From Gremmenia infestans (lineage: Eukaryota; Ascomycota; Leotiomycetes; Helotiales; Hamatocanthoscyphaceae): a stretch of 64,000 bases of DNA. Every line of letters starts with the position of its first letter. Within the stretch, counting starts at the first letter, position 1. The DNA is taken from the NCBI GenBank assembly GCA_032629725.1, contig JAFEVB010000014.1, positions 310,001-374,000 on the forward strand, in the 5' to 3' direction. Below the pieces are notes generated by a model. The model searched no databases, was not told where the DNA came from, and saw nothing but the letters and a program-made list of their open reading frames with translations. The position numbers were made by a program, and so were the translations under genes. Below are positions 1 to 10,845 of the stretch, piece by piece.

Positions 1-1358
1 GATATGGATAGTGTGAGGTGGCAGTTTCCTATGGCGCTGTATCCTTGATTTCTTAGATTTGAGGCTTGTTCTTCCGCTACTACGTGCAATGGGAAAGCTG
101 GCTGCGCTGCAGTCTTGTGTTTTTAGACGGCGTTGAAGGGAAAGGGACGGGACGGATCCTCGGATGAGGGGCGTTGGTGGGGGGCATATTCTTTCCCGAG
201 GCATTTGCATCAATACCCATATATAGAACGCTTACTCCGTACTTTGTAACATTTGTACTGTATATACAACACAAAGGGCATACACCCACGAGTATTTTTC
301 ATAGAACAAAATCTACAAATTTTATACTTGATCTTCTTTTCCCACCTCCACTTCCACTTTTGTTTATTTGACCTAAAGATAATCAGACAGCAATCTAGAA
401 CTCTACTTCACTTTTCCGACTAAAAAGTTTCTAAACTCTCCTCTCTCCAACAGGACATGCACATGTTGTCCTTCCTAGTCGGGAATCTACATACATATTA
501 CATAATCTGGCACCTTGGCCAAGATGCTTACCTTATACAAGTATTACTACACAGTACGCCCCCACCCCGATCCTACCCAGGGCCAGGGACCATGGTGCGC
601 GCTTCGTTTCACACTGTCCCAGCGCTGCTTCTCAATATACTGTAACTTACCTTATGCACGCCACAATCCCACAACACGTCACGGCACGGTACGGCACGGT
701 CCCCCCGCTTATTCGGACGGGGATTCTATTCCTGGCGTTGGTCGAGTCGGGGTCGGGACTTTTGGGTTGGTTGGGGTGGAATGGAATCCCTTACAGTACG
801 GTACGGTACGGTGGCATACTCCGTACTCCGGTATAGTATAGTATGGTATTTGAGGCTTAGGTTTGGTGGGGCGTGGGGGAGGGGGAGGGGGAAGTATACT
901 CGTAGAGAGAGGCGCATGAGAAGTAGATATGGAGGTGGTTCGTATACGGAGTAAATACCTTGGGTATTATACAGAGGGTTGGAAATGTTGGGGGATAAAG
1001 GAATGGGGTCTTCATTACTAGGTAGGTATAAATGGTATGCTCAATTGTATCTGTGGGTGTTGGGGTATGGATTGGATTGAGGCGCCAGAGGTTGGGTTTG
1101 CTTGTAGAAATGGTCTGTGCGCTTGAGGGTATTCCCAATTTCCTGTTTTTATACTTTGAAGTTTAAACTCTCCTCTTCGTAGTTGTCTTGGTCGATAGAA
1201 AACTCGTAGTAATGCTCTATCGAACCGTGATACTAAGGCTTTATGCTTTTGATGTGGGAAAAGTTGCACAGTGGTTAGGAAAGGGTATACTGCTAAGTTT
1301 AGATGCTCTTGGATTGGGCAGGAAGTATTTACTTGTATACTTATGATATTAAAATCAT
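1..1358. other. Gene-free stretch with short tandem repeats
   Basis: No open frame here resembles a protein. The stretch holds short repeated units: ACGGC/ACGGT repeats around 681-700, TACGG repeats around 796-812, and GTATA repeats around 831-845. Three copies of the nonamer TACTCCGTA or its complement lie at 233-241, 817-825 and 945-953. Part of it, near 1300-1358, is the likely 3' flank of the dioxygenase gene that ends at 1359. Confidence 0.6.
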
Positions 1359-2405
1359 CTAATATGATACTACTCCAGCTAGTTTCAGTAGCTTGTCCGT
1401 TAATATAGGTTTTACAAGTGGTTCCTCCCTATCCCTTGGATCCCTTTCACCATTTGGAAGCATTGCTATCGGATCAATGGCTCGGATATTTGTATGTGGC
1501 CAATGCGACGTAGCACCCCATCTTTCAAAGATACCAGTCTTTATCTTCAGCGCAGCAGGAACCGCCCAGCTAGCCGGTGCATACGCAACGTAGATTACCG
1601 ACCTGATCTCTTGACTTGCAGGCCCCGGCTCCCCACCGTAGTGAATCGTCCGACTATCCCAGAGCACAAGATCTCCCGGCTCAGCGCACACCTTTAGGGG
1701 CTGACATCCCCTAGTCTTGAACCACTCCAGCTGCTGCGACGAAAACGGGAAGAAGTCGTTCTCAGACCAACTCCTCTTCTCCGTCTGTGTCGCGAAGAAC
1801 TCCTCCACTAGATTGTGCGACCCCGGGTACACAACTAGACCCCCGTCCTCCGGCCCCGCGCGCGACAGGTTCACGAAGCCCTGCACACAGCAGCGACCGT
1901 CACGCAGAGGGCTCTGGTCTATATGTTCCCAGCTTTCGTTTCTTGGCTTGTCGATTCGGTTCGGTAGCGTGATATTCAGAGCGTCAAAACTCGAGAGTAG
2001 CTCCTCGGTTCCCCAGAGATGCGCAAACGCGCCAACGACACCGGGCTCCATGCGCACCTCCCACATGAAGCGCTCGTGGCTCACGGCGTAGTGTTTGAAC
2101 AGGTTGAATTTGCTTTGCACAGGTAGGTTACTGGTGATCCAAGTGCTGGGGTCGTTGATGTTGAGGGCGGTGCTGAATGATGATAGCCAGTCGAGGGTTT
2201 GCTGGCGATATTGAGTTGCGCGCTCTGGAGGAATAGCGCCTTTTACTACATAATAACCGTCGCGTTGTAAATCTTCTCGCCAGTCTGGAGTTTGAATAGC
2301 TGGCCTGGGAGATGGTTAATCGATTATGTTGAAAGGATTTTGAATGGATTTAAGCACTTACGAGTCAATGACAGCCGAATCTGTTAATAGGATGGTTTGA
2401 GACAT
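1359..2405 (-). CDS. Phytanoyl-CoA dioxygenase (PhyH) family oxygenase
   Basis: A non-haem Fe(II)/2-oxoglutarate-dependent oxygenase of the PhyH family, which hydroxylates fatty-acyl or small secondary-metabolite substrates. Two exons, 2362-2405 and 1359-2304, with a GTAAGT...CAG intron, give 329 residues. The metal triad is visible as H142-x-D144 (in EHIDQS) and H236 (in RTIHYGG), with R249 (EIRSV) placed to bind 2-oxoglutarate. The stretch GGLVVYPGSH is typical of the family. The start was chosen because the short first exon joins in phase and continues the conserved N-terminal helix region; an internal GTG at 2120 is not the start. It stands alone, next to a permease pseudogene, so the substrate cannot be guessed. 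Confidence 0.88.
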
Positions 2406-3380
2406 GGTTATTTGGAGTTTGTTCCGGGAAACTTGAGGACTGATTGAGTACACGTTTAGACAAGTCTTTGTATTTGAATATGCCTCTGACTAAAATGGAA
2501 TATTCTACCCTGAGAGAGAATCGACGAGGTCAACGAACGTGAGAGCACAACGATGTGGAAGACTTGAAACTTTGGCGGCGGTTAAGTCCGCGTATATATC
2601 CTGTTTCGTACAATATTATACGAAGGTGGGAGCAAAGAGAACCTTCGATGTCCAGGTGGAGGCTTTTTACAGCACAGCGTGGGATGGGTTCCGAAGTTAT
2701 GCCGCCGCATATCGGGGCTACTCGAGTAGATTCCGAAAATCTGCCGCTGGAGATGGGATGAGATATCTCGTCATCATCCTCTAATGTAGGATATGAAGTC
2801 CTTTGAAATAGCCCGTTGATTAAGAATTAATCTGCGTAAATAACTATCCCCCTAGTACGACTACCCCTGACACTTCATAGTGTGGTGGTCCAAGCATTTC
2901 CCCCGGACTACCTCCACTTGCACGAAGCAGGGGGAGACAGACATTATCCGCACCACTTAGATACCACGTGATACCCCGCTACTCGTCAATTGCTATTCTG
3001 CGCCTGCTCTATGATACGCTACTACTTTATGATATAACACAGTTCTATGATATGGTACGGCGGTATGATATATCTATCTTTCGATCATTCTTCCTACAGC
3101 CTCACAACGCGTCCTATCCCTGACCGACTTGCGTCTCCCGATATCCGGGATTTGGCCGCTAAGTAATCGATAACCTCACTACTAGCCCTATCTCCTATGC
3201 GGAGAAGGGCGGTGATGAACTCGATAATATCTTCAATTGTGCCCCAAACCACAGCACAATGTCTTATCATCAACTCTCTCTTAATCTGAGTCGCTATGTA
3301 TATAAAGAACGACTGCCTCATATCAATGATGCCACAATATTCTCCCAATTCAACTCTGAACTATTGCAGGCAAATCAACA
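2406..3380. other. Intergenic, no gene seen
   Basis: About 1 kb between the divergently arranged dioxygenase gene and the dead permease. It should hold the dioxygenase promoter. Repeats of ATGATA(T) occur near 3011-3080. I saw no coding frame with family resemblance. Confidence 0.5.
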
Positions 3381-5266
3381 ATGGCCGACGTTGTGAAGCG
3401 CGTCGAGCTGCCTCGCGAGGACGATACTGTGATCCATGAATAGTTGTATTTGGCGAACAAGCATCTGCTGCCAGTGCCTGTCGAAAACAGAATCTGGGGG
3501 AAATGGACATGTAAATATATCTCGGTCCATATCTATACAAAAGCTAATCCTATACAGATCTCTTTATCTGGTTCGCAGAAGGCAGTAGTATTACTTCCCT
3601 GACTGCTGTTGGCACTGCCGTCAAGAATAGATTGGTAGACTTTCACGACTTTAATATTCCACAGTAAATAACAGCTGCTAAAGATTCTGTGTAGAACTGG
3701 TGGGAAGGTACAACACTCCACTCTTCATATTCTATATGATACTAATTTTAGGTAATAGCTTGGCTTGCTTGCATCCTCAGTCATCTCATCCTTGTGGGCT
3801 TTATGGTTTCCACGGGTCGCCCCTGTGCCACCTATCACGTCCCATTTCCCGTCATTGCTCGTGCGAGTTTTGGAACATGGAGTAGTTACTGGCCCCTCAT
3901 ATCTAGGAACATCATGACGGTTATTTGGTCCAGTGTGCAGGGCGTGTCTACGTAAGATTGGTGAACAAACTTTAGCGATAAACATATACTAACCATGTAC
4001 TAGAGGAAAATGTATCTATCTGCTTCTACACGCCTTGACTCCAAAAATTGCGGAGGTCCATAACCCTTTTTCCAAGGATGTTACGATGACTGGTGGTCGC
4101 TTGATCGGCTTTTCAATTGGCTGGTTTATCACACTTATGTGTTGTTTTGACCCCGTTCACAGCTTCTCTAGACTTGTAGCCCCAAAGAGTATCATCATGG
4201 GTATCTTCATCTTGGTCTTTTTCGCTTGGACTATTGCTAAAGGAGGTGGAATCGGTAATATAATTCATCGCCCCACTGTTGTTTCTAAGGCTATGAGCCA
4301 TGGCTGGGTATGTCTCTTCCTCTAGGCTTTGACAAAGTGAACGTCCGTTTCTTCTAGTATATGGCTAACTTTCATCTAGCTCTTCTTGTCTCAAACCATG
4401 GTTCAAATCGCATCAAGTATGACATTCGCAGCAAACAACTCGGATTTAAGCCGGTATGCACGCAGACCCAATGACGCCTTATGGATGCAAGTCATCGGCT
4501 ACCCATCGGTACTGGCATCGTTGCCTTCTTCGGTGTTTTCATCATCTCAGCATCCCAAGCTATCCATGGCAAGACTCAATGGGGTCCAATTGCGATCCTC
4601 GATGGTTTCCTGCTTATGGACTATAACCCAGCAACACGTGCAGGTGTTTTATTTGTGGCTCTTGGCTTCCCCTTCTCTTAAGTTACAACCATGATCTTCG
4701 TCAAGTTCATTAGTGCGGGTAACGATACTGCTGTCCTTGTTCCTAAATACATCAGCGTTAGACGAGGTGCTATTATTGCTATGATTCTCTCATTTGCGAT
4801 TACACCATGAAATCTACCGAAGACAGGCTTTGCTTTCACCAGCTACCCTGGCAGGTAAGTCAAGCCTATGGGCAGGAAGCCTAGGATTATCAAATCCGTA
4901 CTGACATGTTCCAGCTACGACGTGTTCCTCGCCGATTTCGCTGCCGTCTGCGGCGCCAAGCACATCCCGGACGCTGCCAAGAAAATCTTCGCCCAGTCTG
5001 CCGTCTTCTGCATCCTGCTGAGCGGTGGGTTGTATGCGCTGTTCTGCTGGATATCGCCACCGGCTGGCGGCATGCAGATGGTGTGGAATGAGGTTGAGCC
5101 TGGGAATGATTTTATTCCACGGGTTGATTATGTGGATGGAGAGGAGGGTGTGTATGATGAGGAGAAAGATACTGCGGTGGTTGAGAGTAAATCTGCAAAT
5201 CAGAATATAATACAAGCTAATGATAGGAACTATTGTGGTGGGGCCGAGAGTAGTTTATATAGTTAG
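3381..5266 (+). pseudogene. Decayed NCS1 purine/allantoin/uracil-type permease
   Basis: Relic of a nucleobase:cation symporter-1 (NCS1) permease. Pieces in order: an N-terminus with LLPVPVE and WGKW (3381-3512), IWFAEGSSITSLTAVGTAV (about 3560-3625), the TM region with TYHVPFPVIARASFG (3765-3955), IAEVHNPFS to WTIAKGGGIGNIIHRP (4045-4290), LSRYARRPNDALW (4445-4490), ISAGNDTA...YISVRRGA, and a C-terminal FCWISPPAGG piece (4914-5266). Damage: in-frame TAG at 3441-3443; a frame jump near 4500-4505; TAA at 4679-4681; TGA at 4808-4810; and roughly 60 residues missing after VFLADF near 4950. Old splice sites (for example GTAAGT at 4856 and CAG at 4916) can still be seen. The breaks are spread along the gene, so sequencing error alone is unlikely. 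Confidence 0.85.
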
Positions 5267-5990
5267 TTAAATAGTGGATAGTATTAAGGTGGCATAACGT
5301 GTTTTACCAGTACGCTGGCTATATTAGTACCCTACTACCTTTTCCCATTTTACTACTTTATTTTAACACGCGTTTCTGGATATGGTTACCTACATATAGG
5401 GGCAAAAACAGGAGGAAGTTATTTGCGAACACGTGACGCAAACCAAACTAGTACTACGGTTTAAGGCATGTCTAGGAGTCCTAACCACTGTTTCCCTCCT
5501 ATTCCTATTAATAATTTCATAGTACAATTCATACCCACCTAGGTATTTCAAAAAGTTCTGCTCCAACCCACCTGCCACCTGCATGCACGTGCATCTCCCT
5601 CTAGCAGCCAATCAGTCATCACCCACGCCTCAGCTTCGCAAGGCGCAGCAAATCACCCCCCTCCTTCATAGCCCAGTCACCGCAGACAAACAACGTCATA
5701 GGTACGGAGTACCCGTACCGTACCTGTGTGAGGGTGAGGCTGACCGAATCCAATATGATCCTTGCCGAACGAACTATTGAGGAAGGGCAGGACAATTAAT
5801 TGCTCAGCCTTGCTCGGCCTTGACTGACATTTATCACTCCATCGATCCATCTACATATATATCGAACGATATATATTCCCTTGAACCTCCACCAAATCTA
5901 CATCTACATCTACATCAACACACGCATACGAAACATCACGACGCATCCTACACGCAATCAACATAACACAAAGTAACGCATCACGCAAAG
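5267..5990. promoter_or_regulatory. Upstream region of the Gly/His-rich gene
   Basis: About 720 bases without a gene. A TACGGAGTA nonamer sits at 5703-5711 beside GTACCGTACC. CT- and CAT-rich leader sequence (CATCTACATCTACATC near 5899) runs up to the start codon at 5991, as is common in fungal 5' leaders. I see no defined binding site. Confidence 0.4.
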
Positions 5991-6576
5991 ATGTGTTTCG
6001 GTAGTAAACCACAACGCCAATACGGAGCCCCGAATTCACGACCGTATAACGGTAGAGGGTAAGTCCAGTCCAGTCCAGTTTCCTTCCCTAGTCCCCTTCC
6101 CGCATTAATTTCCCCAACATCCAAAAGCCGTACCCATCTCCTCCAGATCCACCTAGTCAGTCCCCCATCATATCCACAAACATACTGACATACCTACGTC
6201 AAACAGGAAATCCCGCAACACCGGCCGTAGCAACGCAGGAGCTTACATCGGCGGAGGCGGCGATAACGGAGGCTCTGGTGCTTATTATGGAGGGGGAGGA
6301 CATCATCATGGCGGTGGACATCATGGTGGGGATGGGGGTGGACATCATGGCGGTGGTGGTGGGTGGGGTGGGGATGGCGGCGGTGTAAGTTTCTCTTTTC
6401 ATTTCTTTTCCTTTCCTTTCTATTACATTATTCGGCTTGAGCTCTGCTCTCTCTCTTTGTACCGAGAAATGGAAGATACGGGTGATCACAGTAAAGGAAA
6501 GTAAATACTAATTCTTCAACAGGGAGGTGATGGTGGTGGCGGAGGCGGGGATGGTGGAGGGGGTGGTTCTGGATGA
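5991..6576 (+). CDS. Small Gly/His-rich protein, function unknown
   Basis: Three exons (5991-6058, 6207-6384, 6523-6576) join in phase to give 99 residues. Intron borders are GTAAGT...ACAG and GTAAGT...ACAG, the second with a TACTAAT branch site 15 nt before the acceptor. The protein starts MCFGSK, has a basic segment (RGKSRNTGRS) and then a tail of Gly with His pairs and triplets (GGGGHHH, GGGHHGG) ending in Gly-Asp repeats. There is no signal peptide and no membrane segment. The His clusters could bind metal, but that is only inference. Correct splice phases and a proper branch site argue for a real gene although no family is recognised. Confidence 0.65.
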
Positions 6577-7263
6577 AGAACTGCATACGTTCGGTTCCTA
6601 TCTGGAACCTGGGGGGTTTAGATGATATGACATGATACACGGCTTACGATTGCTTACTTACTTACTTACTTGCTTACTTGCTTGTCAGCGCACTGGGATG
6701 GTGGATTGAGTATTCGTACTAGGTTGGTTTGGGTTGGTTTCTTATGGATTAGGTTAGGAGGGGACTTTCATTTCGATTTGATCAGGGAGCAAGAGAAATG
6801 GATGTCAAGGTTAACGGCAAGGCAATTTCTGAGAATGAATGGGGTGATGAATGCTTCATTTCATGCTTCAAGGCTTCCTTCGATCTTTCATCCTCATATC
6901 CAACTTCATACTCTCTCCTCGCGAACCTTTTCCTTCCCCCTCTACGGATTATTCGCTCTCCAATATAACGTCGTTTTGTGTTTAGCCTTCCATCTCCTTT
7001 CGGTCTTTTCGACGGCTTCTCCTCTGGGATTGCATTCAAGTAGTCTTTGAAGTCGCAAACACATGGTGGAGATTATCCTCTCGGATTGTTCCACCCTAGG
7101 CTGTTTCATCGACTACGATGTCCGTCCACGGATTCTTTCTTGATATCCAGTACGCTGCAGAAACTCGCAGCGGGGTCTCAGTAGAATGATCAGTAAAGAG
7201 ATCAGGGTAATGATGCGTTTCAAACTCGCAAATGTCTTTTTGTTTCGATAATCTCTTTATTTG
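6577..7263. other. Intergenic between convergent genes, no gene seen
   Basis: It separates two convergently transcribed genes and so holds their 3' ends. A CTTA-repeat tract (CTTACTTACTTACTTACTTG) lies near 6652-6672. An open frame on the + strand at 6670-7050 has no recognisable domain. Confidence 0.45.
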
Positions 7264-8681
7264 TCAACCGTGATAACAGTTGTCTTGTGTATACCAGCTC
7301 CCAGGTCCTCCACACCCCCACGATGATCTGACACCCCCCCCGAGCTCCGCCATATGTTCTTTCTGTTCCCCGTCCCCGCACGACATAATCCTCGCAAGGC
7401 TGAACCATGCTGAGGCATTTTTCTGACAGCGGCCGGCGGTAATCTCCGTAGTGACGGATGATCGAGTCGGGCTCAAACCCAGCATATCTGCAAATTCGGG
7501 GCTGTAGTGTTTCGCGCTGACGGTATTCCTATCATGCCGGTACGGAAGCCTGCTTTCACCCACCACACTCTCATCGTCCGCAACCTTGGAGTCGACGAGT
7601 TTAGTTGAGAATAAGAAGAAATTGTTGAAGAGAGGACGGAGTGTAGCGATATTCGCGGCTGTGATGGCGATTGCCGGCTCCACCATGGACCATTTGACAA
7701 GGTTTATTGCTTCCCAGGAATAATCCTTGGTTTGGGAGAGGCTCCTGATGTAGAAGATGCGAACGATGGTAGCGGAACTCGCACTATAGTTATTAGCAAG
7801 GATTCCAAGAACATGACGACGAGCTGGAACAATGACGTACAAAAACCCGAGGGAAAGGATGAGAATAACTGAAAATTTGGTTCGTGGGTTCATCTGCATT
7901 TTCTTAACGAAGAAGATGGGAAGGATTCCAAAAGACCAGTCAGTGATTGCGGACATCACAGCATGCGCATCTACGCATCAAAATTCTAGTCAGTATCTCT
8001 TCTTCGCATAATGTGAAAGGAGTAAGTGCAAATTGCCTCCACTCTTGGGGTCCTATATAAACCACTTACAAGTCACGTTTGCAAGCATTGGACTGCGCAA
8101 GCATGAGCCTGGGCTGTTGGCAAATTGGGTCCACAAGAAATCGATTGGGGTGCATTGGAAAACCAGGAAGAAAAAGTACGTCGTGTTGAATACCATGACG
8201 ATGGTCAGAGTTGAGTAGACGACCCGTGTCTGGTATTTCTTGCTGCAAAGGCGGAGAAAATATGCCCCGATTGAGAGTTTGGCAACTGCTGTTGTCACAA
8301 CATAAAGAAGTTCGCAAATAAATATAATCTAAGAGCATCAGTCGCTGACGAATAGGTTGTGTGTCTTTCCCCGTACCTTAAACCCCGATTCCTTGTCGGA
8401 CGGCGGGATGTTTTTCATGTGGGCACCAAGTCCATATTGTTTTGCTGATAGAAAGAGAGAGCAAAGGAGAGTAATGAGAATCTTGTGGTTATCAGCTAAT
8501 ACTTCAAAGAGAAGACCTTGGGGGCTACCATGGTTGCAAACATGAGCCAGTCCTCTTGGCCAACAAACTTGAGTATCCGAGTTCGAACATACAGACGGAG
8601 TAGAGCGGATATCCAATTCAACGAGAGGGCCATTACCGCAATGCCGGTGACCTGCGCGCCTCGGGTGACCCCTGTAAACAT
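7264..8681 (-). CDS. Rhodopsin-fold (PTH11/SAT4-like) fungal membrane protein
   Basis: Member of the fungal rhodopsin-domain family (seven TM, PTH11/SAT4-like). Segments: LNWISALLRLYVRTRI and GQEDWLM (exon 1, 8529-8681), QYGLGAHMKNIP (exon 2, 8377-8444), ELLYVVTTAVAKLSIGAYFLRL to the TM with FFFLVFQCTPIDFLW (exon 3, 8070-8328), and AVMSAITDWSFGILPIFFV plus a long cytoplasmic tail (exon 4, 7264-7970). Introns 2 and 3 join in phase. Intron 1 does not: donor ATG|GTAGCC is phase 0, but the acceptor CAG at 8445-8447 needs phase 1, and I found no other donor that fits. Either the first junction is non-canonical or there is a one-base frameshift. These proteins are often taken to be sensors; the role here is unknown. 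Confidence 0.7.
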
Positions 8682-10845
8682 TGCGAAACTGTCGGTCTGG
8701 TATAGGTAAGGGAAGGAAACAATATGAAACGAGATATGAGATGACCGGCTTCAAAAGACTACAACCGGAAGCCGTACTGGAGAAGAGATCTTAGGAGGAG
8801 GCATTGGGATGTGAGATATGAGGCGGAGGGGGTAAACTAGACGTAGGGATGGAGTAGTAGTGTGGAGAAATACCTAGGGGGTGGGAGTGGAAATAGGCAT
8901 TTCGAATCGACAGAAACTCAATTGAAGGGAAGCACCGTTATGCGTTTCGTTGGTACGCCTAAGTCTCCTAGCGTCGTGAATCAGCTTGCACTGCACTGCG
9001 CTTGCCGAAAACGTTCGATATACCTACCTTAGGGGAAGGTTATACGCCAAGACCACTTACTATTGCCACAAGGCGTAAATCGGGAAATTTAATGTTCTGA
9101 AACAGGCAGTGAGACGTAGGACCAACAAGAAGAAAGAAGCAGAATATGATGATGACGATGATATTAGTCACTGTACAGTCTGTCTTTCGGTGAAAAATAC
9201 CGTTTAAACTTGGCAGGTGCATAGCAGGCCTAGGGTTACTGGTTACTACCACTCTGCAATACGGGAGAAAGGATGATTGGATCCATAACTCAACAGTTCC
9301 GTATTTTGAATCGATCGCTAGTACAGCACTGTATTAGTAAGTCAGCTTACGATAGGTATACTTCATACCAAGCACTTTCATTACTAACGGCCCCAACGAT
9401 CTGTTCCAACCTGAATCGATAGTCGCTTCAGCTGTCGATGGATGGCCTGGCCAGATGCATGCCAACAAAACATGATCGAAGCCTGAATAAGTATAGCAAG
9501 CAAGACAGATCTGGAGCTATTGACGGGAGCTAATGACGAGGCGCGCATAGGAGTAGCCGAGAATCTGGGTCTGGGACATTTCCGAGTAAAGCGGATAAGG
9601 AAATGCAAATGCAATTGCAAATTCGTGTCTCCATCTCTTGAGGTTTCTGCAAGCAAATATGAAAATGAAGAGAAGAAAAGGAAGTTATGTAATTGACACC
9701 TTATTCATCATTGTACAGATAATTTGCTAGAAACAACAACAGATAAAGTCAGCGTAACCACAGCTATGGTCTCGCATAATAGCCACAAAAAAGCTGTCAT
9801 TCTTTTAACAGTTGCTGGTCTAAGGCTAAGACAAGCCATAATAGTGTAATAAGAGCAAAGCGTTAAACCTTAGAGGAAGTGCAAGTCCAAGTACCGAAAA
9901 TACACTAACAACTCTCACATTCGGCATCGGTATATTGTCATTCGTTATCGCATCGCTAGACTGCGCCTCAAACCGAAGACTAAACAGTCATGTAGTCTAT
10001 TTCCGAGGCGTGTTAGATGAAGCCAATAATTACAGAAGTGTGAAGCAAAATCGCCAACAAGTCTAAGTACTACACTAGGCAAGACCTGGGAATTCTGGGA
10101 CGGGAGAAACTTCGCCTTGTACTAAAAAGTAAAGGACTGGCTTCGACTTGCAGATTTCTCAGATATACCAGAAGGTTTGAGCCTTGAAGATGCTGCTGTA
10201 ATTCGGAGAGCTTTGACACTTGCCCCGAAAAGATCATCCACAAATAATTTTCGACAAACCGAACCCGTGAGTACGTCCGGAGACATCCGATCAATTCTAA
10301 TTCTACAGGCCTAGCACATATTTCCAGGACAAAAAGAGCTGGCCCATGGATGATAAGGCCGACCTATCTAATGGATGGCCAGTCTTGGACATCCAACAGA
10401 AACCAATAATTGCATCACGAGACTGGTATGGCAGACTGTTCATCTACTTTCATAACATGATACGAGGTACGAAAATTCCTGGATCGTCTTTAAAAACCCC
10501 GAATCGGCTTGGTGCTCTATAACGTGACCAGAAATGGTTATGGTATACTGTCATGTGACTTGGTTCTGCGTAAGCGAGGATCTGTACATAACATCACCTA
10601 CGTGTACGTGTCATCCACACTTAGACCTCAATACATTCACTACAATCATCTCAGACGACCTCATAGACTTAGCTTCTGCTATTTAAAAGATCCCCCTGAT
10701 GATCAGAAAAGCTGTTGATATGTGTCAACAGCTAAGTTCTGATTCTTAAGGAGAAGACATTCAGGTCCACTAAAATAAATGACAGAAACTTCGAATCACA
10801 TGTATCACAAGGCATTTCTATCACAAAATCTGCCAAGCTCTCTTC
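8682..10845. other. Long gene-free stretch
   Basis: Over 2 kb without a recognisable gene. Short open frames on the minus strand at 9384-9656 and 10070-10294 show no family pattern and no matching splice sites. The part near 8682-9000 should hold the promoter of the membrane-protein gene; the part near 10720-10845 is 3' flank of the fusion gene. Confidence 0.5.
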
